The notes: generated by a model from the sequence alone, not told the origin. Numbered from the stretch's first letter, positions 50,715 through 60,387 are shown. The stretch is DNA of 64,000 bases from JBJXFE01 sp046153875 (GCA_046153875.1 JBJXFE010000073.1:1-64000), one strand, 5' to 3'. Translations and numbers: made by a program.

Positions 50715-52238
50715 ATGCCCGCCCACTACTCGGAACTGTGCAGGCTCGGCCGCGAGATCGGCACGCTCGGCGCCGTCGCCGCCTTGGGGAGCTGGGACCA
50801 AGAAACGTACATGCCCCCGGCCGCATCGGACCACCGCGGCGAGCAGCAGGCCCTGCTCGCCGGGCTGATCCACGAGCGGCGGACAAGCTCGCGCGTCGGC
50901 GAACTCATCGGCGCGTGCGAATCGGACCGGTCGCTGACGGGCGATTCGTCGTCCGCGCCGGCCGCCAGCATCCGCGAGTTCCGGCGCGACTACGACCTGG
51001 CCACGAAACTCCCGCGCGACCTCGTCGAAGAGCTGGCGCGCCTGGGCACCCAGGCGCAGCAGGCGTGGAAGGAAGCCCGGACGAAGTCGGACTTCGCGCT
51101 GTTCGCGCCGTGGCTCGAGAAGATGGTCGCGCTCATCCGCCGCAAGGCCGAGTGCTACGGGTGGAAGCGGGACGGCGAGGCGTACGACGCGCTGCTCGAC
51201 GAATACGAGCCAGGCGGCACCGCCCGCGAGGTCGAGGGGATCTTCAACCCGCTGCGGAAGCGGCTGGCGGGGCTGATCGGCGAGCTCGCGTCGCGCGGCC
51301 GTGCACCATCGACCGCTTGCCTCAACGCGAACATCCTCCATGACCGCCAGCACGCCTTCGGGCAGTTCTGCCTGGGCGCGATGGGCTTCGACCTCAAGGC
51401 CGGGCGGCTCGACACCACCACCCATCCGTTCTGCTCCGGTCTCGCACCCGGCGATACGCGCCTGACCACGCGATACCGCGACGAGAGTTTCGCGGGGGCG
51501 CTCTACGGCACGCTCCACGAGATGGGGCACGGGCTTTATGAACAGGGCCTGCCCAAGGCGGACGCGAACGCGTGGGGCACGCCGCTGGCCGAGGCGATCT
51601 CCCTGGGCATCCACGAGTCGCAGTCGCGCATGTGGGAGAACCTCGTCGGCCGATCCCGCGAGTTCTGGGCCTGGGCCCTGCCGCACGCGAAGAAGACGCT
51701 GGGTGGGACGCTCGAGGCCGCGTCCGTCGATGACCTCTACCGCGCCGTGAACAGCTCCTCGCCCAGCCTCATCCGCGTCGAGGCCGACGAGACCACGTAC
51801 AACCTGCACATCATGCTCCGCTTCGAGCTGGAGCGGGCGATCGTCAAGGGCGACCTGAAAATCCGCGACATCCCCGCGGCGTGGAACGCGCGGATCAAGG
51901 AGTACCTGGGGCTCGACGTGCCCGACGACCGGCGCGGCTGCCTCCAGGACGTCCACTGGTCCTTCGGCGCGATCGGGTACTTCCCCACCTACGCGCTGGG
52001 AAACCTCTACGCGTCCCAGCTCTGGGAGAAGATCAACACGGACATCCCGGACCTGAAGTCGCGGGTCTCGAAGGGCGAGTTCGCGCCCCTGCTGTCATGG
52101 CTGCGGGAAAAGATCCACCGCCACGGCCGGCGCTACCGCGCGGGCGAGCTGTGCAAAATCGTCACGGGCAAACCGCTGTCGGCCGACCCGTTCATGCGGT
52201 ACATCGAGGGGAAGATCAGGCCGATCTACGGGGTCTGA
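50715..52238 (+). CDS. M32 family carboxypeptidase
   Basis: A 507-residue cytosolic zinc carboxypeptidase (Taq carboxypeptidase family). HEMGH at 268-272 and HESQSR (Glu301) supply the zinc ligands; the other family markers LLDEYEPG, HPFCSGLAPGDTRLTTRY, and YNLHIMLRFELERA are present. It removes C-terminal residues from peptides. The ATG follows GGAGGTGA, the best ribosome binding site in this part of the window. A TAAACT box about 16 bases before the ATG may be its -10. Its 3' end overlaps the convergent kinase gene by 13 bases. Confidence 0.95.
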   Translation: MPAHYSELCRLGREIGTLGAVAALGSWDQETYMPPAASDHRGEQQALLAGLIHERRTSSRVGELIGACESDRSLTGDSSSAPAASIREFRRDYDLATKLPRDLVEELARLGTQAQQAWKEARTKSDFALFAPWLEKMVALIRRKAECYGWKRDGEAYDALLDEYEPGGTAREVEGIFNPLRKRLAGLIGELASRGRAPSTACLNANILHDRQHAFGQFCLGAMGFDLKAGRLDTTTHPFCSGLAPGDTRLTTRYRDESFAGALYGTLHEMGHGLYEQGLPKADANAWGTPLAEAISLGIHESQSRMWENLVGRSREFWAWALPHAKKTLGGTLEAASVDDLYRAVNSSSPSLIRVEADETTYNLHIMLRFELERAIVKGDLKIRDIPAAWNARIKEYLGLDVPDDRRGCLQDVHWSFGAIGYFPTYALGNLYASQLWEKINTDIPDLKSRVSKGEFAPLLSWLREKIHRHGRRYRAGELCKIVTGKPLSADPFMRYIEGKIRPIYGV

Positions 52239-55200
52239 TCATCCGCAGCCCGCGCCCGCCAGCGCTCGCGGACCGGGCGGGTGTCCCACACGCGGACGGT
52301 GCCGTCGCCCGAACCGCTGGCGAGCATCCGGCCGTCCGGCGAGAACGCGAGCGAGTACACATACGCCTCGTGCCCGCGAAGCTGCGTGATCTCCTCGCGC
52401 GTCGGCACGTCCCAGATCCGCACCGTTGTGTCGTCCGAGCCCGTCGCCAGCGTGGAACCGTCGGGCGTGAAGGCCACGGCGTACACCTTGTCCCAGTGAC
52501 GCTCGAGGATCGCCAGACACGCCCCCGTGCCTGCGTCCCACAGGCGGACCGTGCTGTCGTCGGAACCCGACGCGAGCAGAAGGGCAGCCCCTCCAACCCG
52601 CGCGGCGCCCCCGCCCGCGGGACGGAACGCGAGCGCGCGGACGGCCCCGGTGTGCCCGTTGAGCGTCCGCAACACGGCGCCGGTCGCCGCGTCGCGAATG
52701 CACAGCCGGCCGGACTCATGCCCCGACGCCAGCAGGTCCCCATCGGGCGAGAACGCGACGGCGCAGCCCGCCTTCGAATCGGGCGCAAAGCCCGGCGTCG
52801 CCGCGCCCGTCGCCGCGGACCGTGCCTCCATTTCCGCGTGCTTGGTCGAGACGATCACGCTCGCACCATCCGGCGCGAACGCGAACGCCGTCACGGGCGA
52901 ACCCTCGGGTCGCAGGACTGACCGGTGTGCACCGGTGGCGGCGTCCCACAGGTGGATCGCTCCGCCGGTCCACCACCCTCTCTGATGCCCCGAGACGATG
53001 GTGCGCCCGTCCGGTGGCATCGCCAGCGCCGTCACAAACCCCGCGCCCGTGGGGATCACCCTGAGCGACTCGCCGCTGGCCGCGTCCCACACGCGGATGG
53101 TCTCGTCCCACGCGCCCGAGACGATCCGCGAGCCGTCGGGCGTGAACGCCACGGCGTAGACATAGCCGGTGTGCCCCCTCAGGACGGACACGCCTTCCTC
53201 GGGCTCCTCCATCCACAACCGCACGCTCCCGTCGAGGGAAACCGACAACAGGCGTGAGCCGTCGCGACTGAACGCGATGCGATCCGCCGGGCTCGAGAGC
53301 CCGGTGAGCACGCTCCGCCCCTGGATCTCCAGCCGCGAAGGGTCGGGACCGGGGGGGGCGCGCGGCGGCGCGTCCGGCTCGGGCTCGCGGGTCGGGTTCC
53401 GCACGATGGGGGGCCCTTCGCGCCCGGCGCCTTCCATGGCCGCCTGCGCATCCCACGTGCGGATGGTGAGGTCGGCCGCGACGGAGGCCGCGAGTCGGCT
53501 CGAGGGGTCGAGCACGACGCCGGTGATCCTGCCCGCGTGCCCGCGTCCCGACGCCAGAGGAGTGATGTTGGTCGCATTCCAGAGTGTGACGAGCCGATCG
53601 CGGCCGCCGGTGAGCGCGATCCGGCCGTCCGCAGAGAGGCAGAGCTGGGCGGTGGCCCACTCGATGGGAATGATCCCGAGCTGCGTGGGGGGGGACGCCT
53701 CCGGCGCACCAAGGCTCCAGAGCGCGATCACTGCGTTCGACGCGCCGAGGGTCCGGCCGTTCGCGCTCAGGGCCAGGGACAGGAGCCGGGCGCCGGGCGC
53801 GACGCGCGCCGACTGCGGGCCCGAGGCCTCGCTCAGAGTCCAGACCAGCACGTAGTCTGGCGCCCCGCGGAACAGCGCCGCGATCACCCGGCCGGCGTCC
53901 GACGCAGCGAGCTGCGTCGGCAGGGGCAGCGAGGCGGCGATCGGCCGGATCAGGCGGCCGTCTGTCGCGTCGAAGGCGCCCACACTCACGCTTGCGGGGT
54001 CGGTCTCGTGGATCGCCACCACCTCGCCCGCACCCGCGCGGACGGCAAGCCGCACGGGGCCGGCCGCGAGACGGGCGGACCCGGGGCGGGCCCCGCGCCA
54101 AGGGTCCCACGATTCGAGGGCGCCGCGCTCGGTGACGATCGTGACCCCTTCGTCGTCGTCATCCGCGAACCAGGCGCCCGCGATGGGCTCTCCCGGCTCC
54201 ATCAGGGCGATGCTCCGGTCGTGGCGCGCGTTCCAGTACTGCCATGCCCAGCCGCGGGCATCGGCGTCCGCCGCGTCGAGGTGGGTCCGCGCGCCGATCG
54301 GGTCCCCCTGAGACAGCGCTGCGGACGCGGCGGCGAGGCTGGCGCGGCTCGCCTCGCGCCGGGCCTCGGCGGCGTTACGTTCAGACGAGTCCTTCGCCCG
54401 GAAAGCGACCATCGCCTGCCAGGTCGAGAACACGGTGCCGCCGACCATTGCGGCCAGTGCGACGCCCGCCGCGACAACCAGCGGCTTGTGCCGGCGGGCG
54501 TAGGTGCGCAGGTAATAGAGGGCCGACGGCGGCCGCGCGGTGATCGGCGCGTGGCTCAGAAAGCGCCGGATGTCCGCGGCCATCTCCGCCGCGGAGCCGT
54601 AGCGCCGGTCGCGGTCCCGCTCCAGCGCCTTGGCGACGATCGTGTCGATATCGCCGCGGAGCGAACGGTCGATCGAGCTGAGTCGCGCCGGCTCGTCCTC
54701 GCGGATGGCGCGCATGGCCTCGTGAAGCCCCCGCCCCTGGATCAGGTGTGGGAGCCTCCCCGCGAGCAACTCGAAAGCGACCACGCCGATCGAGTACACG
54801 TCCGTGCGGATGTCCACGCCTTCGGGGTCGGCGGCGGCCTGCTCCGGGCTCATGTAGGGCACGGTGCCGACAAGCTGCTGGACGCTGGTCTGGATGGTGA
54901 CGGCGCGCACGTCGGCGTCGGTCAGGCGGGCCACGCCGAAGTCGAGGACCTTGACCTGCAGGGGTGAACGGCCGCTGCCGGCGTCGCCGACCGTGCTGCC
55001 CGCCTCCTCGACGAGGATGTTCGCGGGCTTCAGGTCGCGGTGCACCACGCCCTTCTGGTGGGCGTGATGGACGGCGTCGCAGACCTGGGCGACCAGCTCC
55101 AGCCGCTCCCGCACGCCGAGTTTCAACGCCTGGGCGCACTCGAGCGGCGGCCGCCCCGCGATGAGCTCCATGGCGAAGTACGGAACCCCTCTCCCAGCGC

Positions 55201-55678
55201 CCCCGTCGGTTTCGAGAGTTCCGGCGTCATAGATCTGTGCGATCCCGGGGTGGCGCAGCTGGCCGAGCACGCGGATCTCGTGCCGGAACCGCGACCGCAG
55301 CGCGTCCGAGAGGAACCCGGGGTGGATGATCTTGAGCGCGACGCGTCGGGCGGGTTCGTCCTGCTCGGCCTCGTAGACGATCCCCATGCCGCCCTCGCCC
55401 AGAGGACGCACGATCCGGTACCGCCCCCCCCCCAGGACCGTGCCGGCCGCCAGGCCCGATGGGGTCGGGGTTGACGCGGGAGAAGTGCCGAGGGCCGCGG
55501 GGGGAGCGCCGAGGAACGCGCTGTCGTCGTCCGCGGCCAGCATGCCGCGCACCCGTGCCGCCAGCGCCGGGTCGTGGGCGCACCGTGCGTCGACGAAGCC
55601 GGCGCGCTCGGAGCGCACCAACTCGACCGCTTCGAGAAAGATGCGTTTGGCGTCGGTGTAGTCGTCACCGGTCCGCAT
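52226..55678 (-). CDS. Ser/Thr protein kinase with C-terminal WD40 repeats
   Basis: A 1150-residue membrane kinase of a planctomycete-typical design. The kinase domain (about 85-365) has GEGGMG (94-99), Lys116 in VALK, HRDLKPAN (213-220, catalytic Asp215), DFG (246-248) and SPEQ. A single hydrophobic helix (about 390-412) is followed by a coiled stretch and then many WD40 blades (about 440-1140) with repeats like AFTPDGSRIVSGAWDETIRVWD. The N-terminal 75 residues are helical. The ATG lies 14 bases inside the sigma factor gene, so the two are coupled and probably part of one signalling pathway. Confidence 0.93.
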   Translation of the reverse strand: MRTGDDYTDAKRIFLEAVELVRSERAGFVDARCAHDPALAARVRGMLAADDDSAFLGAPPAALGTSPASTPTPSGLAAGTVLGGGRYRIVRPLGEGGMGIVYEAEQDEPARRVALKIIHPGFLSDALRSRFRHEIRVLGQLRHPGIAQIYDAGTLETDGGAGRGVPYFAMELIAGRPPLECAQALKLGVRERLELVAQVCDAVHHAHQKGVVHRDLKPANILVEEAGSTVGDAGSGRSPLQVKVLDFGVARLTDADVRAVTIQTSVQQLVGTVPYMSPEQAAADPEGVDIRTDVYSIGVVAFELLAGRLPHLIQGRGLHEAMRAIREDEPARLSSIDRSLRGDIDTIVAKALERDRDRRYGSAAEMAADIRRFLSHAPITARPPSALYYLRTYARRHKPLVVAAGVALAAMVGGTVFSTWQAMVAFRAKDSSERNAAEARREASRASLAAASAALSQGDPIGARTHLDAADADARGWAWQYWNARHDRSIALMEPGEPIAGAWFADDDDEGVTIVTERGALESWDPWRGARPGSARLAAGPVRLAVRAGAGEVVAIHETDPASVSVGAFDATDGRLIRPIAASLPLPTQLAASDAGRVIAALFRGAPDYVLVWTLSEASGPQSARVAPGARLLSLALSANGRTLGASNAVIALWSLGAPEASPPTQLGIIPIEWATAQLCLSADGRIALTGGRDRLVTLWNATNITPLASGRGHAGRITGVVLDPSSRLAASVAADLTIRTWDAQAAMEGAGREGPPIVRNPTREPEPDAPPRAPPGPDPSRLEIQGRSVLTGLSSPADRIAFSRDGSRLLSVSLDGSVRLWMEEPEEGVSVLRGHTGYVYAVAFTPDGSRIVSGAWDETIRVWDAASGESLRVIPTGAGFVTALAMPPDGRTIVSGHQRGWWTGGAIHLWDAATGAHRSVLRPEGSPVTAFAFAPDGASVIVSTKHAEMEARSAATGAATPGFAPDSKAGCAVAFSPDGDLLASGHESGRLCIRDAATGAVLRTLNGHTGAVRALAFRPAGGGAARVGGAALLLASGSDDSTVRLWDAGTGACLAILERHWDKVYAVAFTPDGSTLATGSDDTTVRIWDVPTREEITQLRGHEAYVYSLAFSPDGRMLASGSGDGTVRVWDTRPVRERWRARAADDQTP

Positions 55679-56282
55679 CGCTCGCCCCACCCGCCTCGCC
55701 CTCGTCGCGAAGCTCATCCCGCAGCCACGCCCGGGCCGCCCGCCAGTCCTTTCGGATCGTGACCGCCGAGACGCCCAGCAGGTCGGCGACATCCTGCTCG
55801 CGCAGGCCGCCAAAGAAGCGCAGCTCGACGACGCGGGCGGCCCGCGGGTCGTGCACCACCAGCCGCCGCAGCGCCTCGTCCAGGGCCACGACGTCCACAC
55901 TGCTCCCGTCCGTGATCGCGGCCTCGCCCCCCAGCGAAACCCGCCGCCAATCCCCCCCACGCTTCGCGGTCCCGCGTCGGCGGGCCTCGTCCACGAGCAC
56001 GCGCCGGATCATCTCCGCGCCGACGGCGAAGAAGTGTGTGCGTCCCTGCCAGTCCACGCGCGACTGGTCGACGAGCCTCAGGTACGCCTCGTGCACGAGC
56101 GCGGTGGGCTGGACCGCCCCCCCGCCCCCACCCCCTTTGGCCCCGCCCTCGGCCGCGAGCACCGCCGCGTAGCGCCGGAGGTTGTCGTAGACGAGGCGAG
56201 CGAGTTCCGGGGCGCTGCGGCCATCCCCCGCGGCCAGTTCGCCGACGATGCGTGTCGCGAGGTTCTGGTCCGGCTCTGGCAC
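55665..56282 (-). CDS. ECF-type RNA polymerase sigma factor (planctomycete kinase-linked group)
   Basis: A protein of about 205 residues. Region 2 contains LVYDNLRRYAAVLA, PTALVHEAYLRLVDQ and THFFAVGAEMIRRVLVDEARRR; region 4 ends with LREQDVADLLGVSAVTIRKDWRAARAWL, the promoter-binding helix-turn-helix. This matches the TIGR02999-like ECF family that often sits next to Ser/Thr kinases. A run of Gly lies before VQPTALVHEAY. The start is uncertain: GTG 56282 has GGGAGG but only three bases of spacing; GTG 56333 and ATG 56381 are alternatives. No anti-sigma gene is nearby. Confidence 0.88.
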   Translation of the reverse strand: MPEPDQNLATRIVGELAAGDGRSAPELARLVYDNLRRYAAVLAAEGGAKGGGGGGAVQPTALVHEAYLRLVDQSRVDWQGRTHFFAVGAEMIRRVLVDEARRRGTAKRGGDWRRVSLGGEAAITDGSSVDVVALDEALRRLVVHDPRAARVVELRFFGGLREQDVADLLGVSAVTIRKDWRAARAWLRDELRDEGEAGGASDADR

Positions 56283-56397
56283 GAACCTCCCGGGGGACAA
56301 AGAAAGATCGGGAATTGCCTTTCGGTCCCGCACGCCATTCTCGCGTCTCGGGGTAGAAGTCGCAACACCACACCGGCCCATCGCCGGGGGAGGCATC

Positions 56398-58515
56398 ATG
56401 AACCGGCACATTCCCAGCGCTCTCGCCCTGCTCGCCGCGTGCGGGCTCGCGCTCTCCGCCCGGGCCGACAACTTCGCCGTCAACTCGACGGCGGGCACCA
56501 TCAACGGGGCCGCGACCGGACTGGTCCACGCCACACCCTTCACGTTCGTGGGGTGGAGCGGGTCGGTCGCGACGTTCCGATTCGACGGCGATCTGGCGCT
56601 GCTCGCGGCCGACACCATTTCGATCAGCGGCACCAACATGGTCCGGTTCGTGGTGGCCGGGAACGTGACGCTCCAGACTCCCGTCGCGACGTCGCCGTCG
56701 GGGCCGGATGCGGGGCCGGGCGGCGGCTCCGGCGGCTTGGGCGGAATCCCCGTTGCGAACTCGGGCGGCAACGGCGCCATCGTCGGCGGGCCCCCCGGGA
56801 TAGGCGGCTTCGGCGGGACGCCGGGGCTGACCCTTGGCGCGCCGGGCCTGGACGGCACGAATGGTGCCCCCGGGCTCGGTGGCTTCACCGGCGGGGCGGC
56901 CCCGAGCACCATCAACGCTGGTGAAGCGGGCGGTTCGGCGCAGGGATCGCCGGGCACCGGTGGGCCGGGGGGGAGCGGCAGCGTCGGGGGCGGGGGCGGG
57001 GGAGCTGGCGGCGGTGCCAGCAGCGGCGGCAGCGGCGGCGATGGCGGGACCGGTGCCGGATCGAATGGCGACGACGGCGGAAACGGTTCATCGAAAGTGG
57101 GCGCGACTGGCGCCGCCGGTCAACCCGGCCACCCGGGCGGCGGCGGAGCCAACGCCGGCGGGGCCTCTCTCACGATCACCGCCGGTGGTGGCGGGGGTGG
57201 GGGCAGCACCGGAAGAAGCGGTGGTGGCGGTGGATCGGGCGGAGGCGGGTCCGGTGGCGGCGGCGGCGGCGGCGGGGCGGCCGACAGCGGTGTATTCGGT
57301 GGTTCGGGCGGCAGCGGCGGCGGCGGCGGCGCCGGCGGCATCGGTGGCCAGGGCGGCAAGGGAGGCTCTGGAGGCCTCGGGGGGAACGGTGGCGACGGGA
57401 GCGGAGCGTTCGAGATCAGGGCCAACGGGCGGATCGTCCTCGCGACCGACCTTGTTGCCGTCGGAAGGCCGGGAACGAGCGGCTCGGCCAATATTTTCGG
57501 CCCCCTCCCCGGTTCGAACGGCGCATCGGGCAGCAGCGGGGCCAACGGATTCAACGGCGTGAGCGGCGCCGGTGATGGTGGAGACGGCGGCGACGGGAAG
57601 GCCGGAGGAAGGGGCGGCGACGGGGGCGCCGGCGGTATCGGCGGGCACGGCGGCGGCGGCGCGGGCGGAACGGTGAAGCTGGTCGGGTCCGTGATCGAGG
57701 CCGCGCCGACCACGACGATCAACGTCAGCGGCGGGTCGTCGCCAGCGGGCCCGGTCTACGCCGGACAGGGCGGACGCGCGATCCTGGGAGACAACGTGAG
57801 CACTCCGGGCTTTCCGGGCTCCATTGTTGGTGCGTCGTCGATCATTCAAACGACCGGCCCGCGCGACACCAACCCGTTCCTGTTCACGACGCCGCAGGAC
57901 CCCACGCCGTTCGTCCCGGATTTCATCGGCGGGCCCGACGTGTACGGCCTGACCACGCTGACGACGGCCCCGTTCCAGGCGATCCTGAGTTCAGCCCCGA
58001 GCGGCGCGGCCGCGGCCCTCGTGCGCATGGACGTGGGCCCGGCGGGGTACGACGACGACTACGCCGGTTTCGACATGATCTTCGTGATTAACGTGGGGAC
58101 GCAGCCGCTCGATGCCGTTGAAGTCGGCGTGGGCCAGCCGGGGCAGTCGGCCCCGCTGATGATCCGCGGCGTCGCTCGCAATCCCGCGTTCGGCGGAGCC
58201 GGCCCGGAGCCGCTCCTGCAGCTCGCGCCGGGCGCGGTGTGGGTGACGCTCATCCCGGATGACGCGACGGAGTTCAACCTCTCCGCCTCAATCGGGGCCG
58301 CGTCGCAGGCGGCGCTGCCCGCGGGCGGCGTGATGTACCTGAACGGCTGTTACGCGGACTGCAACGCGAACGGCGCCCTCAGCGTCGCGGATTTCGGGTG
58401 CTTCCAGGGCATGTATGTGCTGGGCGATCCCTACGCGGATTGCAACGCCAGCGGCACGATGACCGTCGCGGATTTCGGATGCTTCCAGGGCAAGTACGTG
58501 CTGGGGTGCCCGTGA
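56398..58515 (+). CDS. Glycine-rich secreted protein with C-terminal duplicated Cys/Asp repeats
   Basis: A 705-residue protein with a signal peptide (about 1-23, ARA-DN). A beta-rich N-terminal part (25-100) is followed by about 380 residues dominated by Gly, Ala and Ser in collagen-like and poly-Gly stretches. A beta domain follows (about 490-650). The last 50 residues hold two copies of DCNAxGxxxVADFGCFQG, which resemble dockerin/EF-hand calcium loops with two Cys each. Such ends are common in Phycisphaerae secreted proteins. GGGGGAGG precedes the ATG. It is divergent from the sigma-kinase pair, a plausible target of that system. Confidence 0.85.
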   Translation: MNRHIPSALALLAACGLALSARADNFAVNSTAGTINGAATGLVHATPFTFVGWSGSVATFRFDGDLALLAADTISISGTNMVRFVVAGNVTLQTPVATSPSGPDAGPGGGSGGLGGIPVANSGGNGAIVGGPPGIGGFGGTPGLTLGAPGLDGTNGAPGLGGFTGGAAPSTINAGEAGGSAQGSPGTGGPGGSGSVGGGGGGAGGGASSGGSGGDGGTGAGSNGDDGGNGSSKVGATGAAGQPGHPGGGGANAGGASLTITAGGGGGGGSTGRSGGGGGSGGGGSGGGGGGGGAADSGVFGGSGGSGGGGGAGGIGGQGGKGGSGGLGGNGGDGSGAFEIRANGRIVLATDLVAVGRPGTSGSANIFGPLPGSNGASGSSGANGFNGVSGAGDGGDGGDGKAGGRGGDGGAGGIGGHGGGGAGGTVKLVGSVIEAAPTTTINVSGGSSPAGPVYAGQGGRAILGDNVSTPGFPGSIVGASSIIQTTGPRDTNPFLFTTPQDPTPFVPDFIGGPDVYGLTTLTTAPFQAILSSAPSGAAAALVRMDVGPAGYDDDYAGFDMIFVINVGTQPLDAVEVGVGQPGQSAPLMIRGVARNPAFGGAGPEPLLQLAPGAVWVTLIPDDATEFNLSASIGAASQAALPAGGVMYLNGCYADCNANGALSVADFGCFQGMYVLGDPYADCNASGTMTVADFGCFQGKYVLGCP

Positions 58516-58578
58516 GCGTTACGCTGCGGCGCCGGCTGACCCGGGCGCGCGGGGAGCACCCGCGCATCGGCCGCAGCC

Positions 58579-59133
58579 TCAGTCGTACTTGTCGCCGCAG
58601 TCCGCCCCGGCGCTGGTCTTGAACTCGTAGGTGTGCATCTTCGTGATCGGCGGCGAGTAGATGTGGAGCGTCACCAGGTCGCGCCCCGGGGCCTGCATGT
58701 TCGCCACCTGGTGGATGTCGGCGTCGTCGGCCGCGCAGATGTACCCGGGCGGCATCGCGTTCACGACACTCGGGCAGATCAGCCCCGACTCCGTCAGCGT
58801 GAACCGGATTTCCGTCCCCACGCCCTCGACGATCTTGAACGCGCAGCTCACGCCGCGGTGGTCGTGGATGGGCGTGCAGTGTCCGCTGCGCCAGCAGATC
58901 GCCAGCAGCTCGTAGTGGGCCGACGCGCTGACCGTGTTCCGCTTGTACCCCTTGACGCCGAAGCGGCACGCCGGCTCGACGTCCGTCCGCGTGACGGCCA
59001 GCTTGGCGAGCAGCCGAGACAGCACGTCCAGGTTCGCCCGCCCCGTGAGCGAGTCGAGGTAGCCGATCAGCTCCGCGAGCTTCGGGAACGCCCGGGCGGG
59101 GGGACAATGCGGTTCGCTCGCGGTGGCGGCCAT
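58579..59133 (-). CDS. Cysteine dioxygenase family protein
   Basis: A 184-residue cupin enzyme that oxidises cysteine to cysteine sulfinate or acts on a similar thiol. Iron ligands are His90 and His92 (PIHDH) and His141 (ADIHQV). Cys97 lies five residues after the second His, and Tyr159 is in LHIYSPP, the pair that forms the Cys-Tyr crosslink in mammalian enzymes. ATG 59133 follows a TACACT box by six bases; a TTG at 59169 would extend it but is unlikely. The aminotransferase gene lies 39 bases away on the same strand, which fits sulfur amino acid metabolism. Confidence 0.88.
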   Translation of the reverse strand: MAATASEPHCPPARAFPKLAELIGYLDSLTGRANLDVLSRLLAKLAVTRTDVEPACRFGVKGYKRNTVSASAHYELLAICWRSGHCTPIHDHRGVSCAFKIVEGVGTEIRFTLTESGLICPSVVNAMPPGYICAADDADIHQVANMQAPGRDLVTLHIYSPPITKMHTYEFKTSAGADCGDKYD

Positions 59134-59139
59134 GGCTGA

Positions 59140-59145
59140 AGTGTA
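59140..59145 (-). promoter_or_regulatory. TACACT box, candidate -10 of leaderless cysteine dioxygenase transcript
   Basis: TACACT on the minus strand is followed by six bases and the ATG at 59133. TTGGTG lies 18 bases upstream and could serve as a weak -35. Confidence 0.45.
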
Positions 59146-59172
59146 AACCACGGACGGGACGCGCACCAACCG

Positions 59173-60387
59173 TCAGCCGGCGCGTTCTCGGTCCAGTTCC
59201 TCCCGCAGCGCCCCCGCCAGATACTCGTACTGCCCAATCGCGTTATAGAGCTGGGCGCTGATGCGGAAGAGCCGCCGCCCCCCGCCGCTCCACACCGGCA
59301 CCTGGATACGGTGGCGCTCGATCAGCCCGAGCTGAAGCGCGTCGTGATACGGCGCGGCCGGCCTGGGCGACGCGGCCGCCGGCAGCGGAATCGACGCCAT
59401 CGACCCGAGCATCGCATCCGGCGCCGGCGGCTCCACGCCAAGCGCCCGGCACAGCACGTCGCGCCCATGCCGCGCCAGCGCGTGGTTCCGCCGGATCACC
59501 TCGTCCCACCCGCCGCTCACCATCGCCCCCACCACGCGGATCGCGTCCCCCACGGTCATGTATGGCGTGGCGTCGCCCGTGCCGAGGTAGTCGAACTCCG
59601 TGAGCAGGTGCTTGCGACCCGGCTTGGGCCGATCCGCGAAGTTTGACAGCACGAGCGGGCGGAACCCCTCCTGCCGGTCCGGGCGGACCCAGAGCAACGC
59701 CGCGCCCTTGGCGGCGCAGAGCCACTTGTGGCCGTTGGCCGTGTAGTAGCTCGCACCCAAACGCGGCACGTCGAGCCCGGGGACCTGCCCGAGCGCGTGC
59801 GCCCCGTCGAGGATCACCGTCACGCCGCGGCGCTCCAGCTCGGGCACGAGCCGCTCAACGGGCAGCACGAGCGCCGTGGGGCTGGTGATGTGGCTCAGGA
59901 GCGCGACCCGCGTCCGCGCCGTAACGCGCGAGAGGATCAACTCCTCGATTTGTTCCGGCCCCTTCACCGGGAACGGCAGCGGAACGCTGACCACCGTCGC
60001 GCCCGTCCGGGCGGCTGTCCGCCGCACGTTCGCCATGCACCCCGGGTACTCGTGGTCGTTAGCGAGGATCTCGTCGCCGGGCCGGAGCGTGGGCTCCAGG
60101 TTCGCCAGCGCCGTCGCTACCCCCGTCGTCGCGTTGGGGACGAAGACCACGTCCTGCGGCGACGCCCGCACGAACGCCGCCAGCGCCGCGCGTGAAACGT
60201 CAATCAGCGCGTCGTAGTCCTGCACGAAGAACCGGACCGCTTCGCGTTCCATCCGCGCCCGATACGCCGATTGCGCGTCGAGCGCCTCGCGCGGGCACGC
60301 GCCGAACGAACCATGATTGAGGTAGACCACCCCGGGATCGATCGCCCAGCGATCAGCCAAGGGAGACAGCGCGGGGAGCGGTTTCAC
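59173..60387 (-). CDS. Aminotransferase class V, isopenicillin N epimerase-like
   Basis: A 404-residue PLP enzyme. The Schiff-base Lys221 is in TANGHKWLCAAKG, Asp194 in LDGAHALGQ binds the PLP nitrogen, and VYLNHGSFG at 22-30 starts the fold. NATTGVATAL matches the phosphate cup. The group includes isopenicillin N epimerase-like proteins and cysteine desulfurase relatives; the exact reaction is unknown. The start is GTG at 60387, six bases after TACGCT. It lies next to the cysteine dioxygenase-like gene on the same strand. Confidence 0.9.
   Translation of the reverse strand: MKPLPALSPLADRWAIDPGVVYLNHGSFGACPREALDAQSAYRARMEREAVRFFVQDYDALIDVSRAALAAFVRASPQDVVFVPNATTGVATALANLEPTLRPGDEILANDHEYPGCMANVRRTAARTGATVVSVPLPFPVKGPEQIEELILSRVTARTRVALLSHITSPTALVLPVERLVPELERRGVTVILDGAHALGQVPGLDVPRLGASYYTANGHKWLCAAKGAALLWVRPDRQEGFRPLVLSNFADRPKPGRKHLLTEFDYLGTGDATPYMTVGDAIRVVGAMVSGGWDEVIRRNHALARHGRDVLCRALGVEPPAPDAMLGSMASIPLPAAASPRPAAPYHDALQLGLIERHRIQVPVWSGGGRRLFRISAQLYNAIGQYEYLAGALREELDRERAG

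Noticed and set aside
57088..57849. Long open frames on the minus strand opposite the glycine-rich gene
   Set aside because: They are mirror images of Gly codons (GGC/GGN read as GCC/CCG), giving Ala/Pro/Arg-rich text with no family features. High GC makes such shadows common across the whole window.
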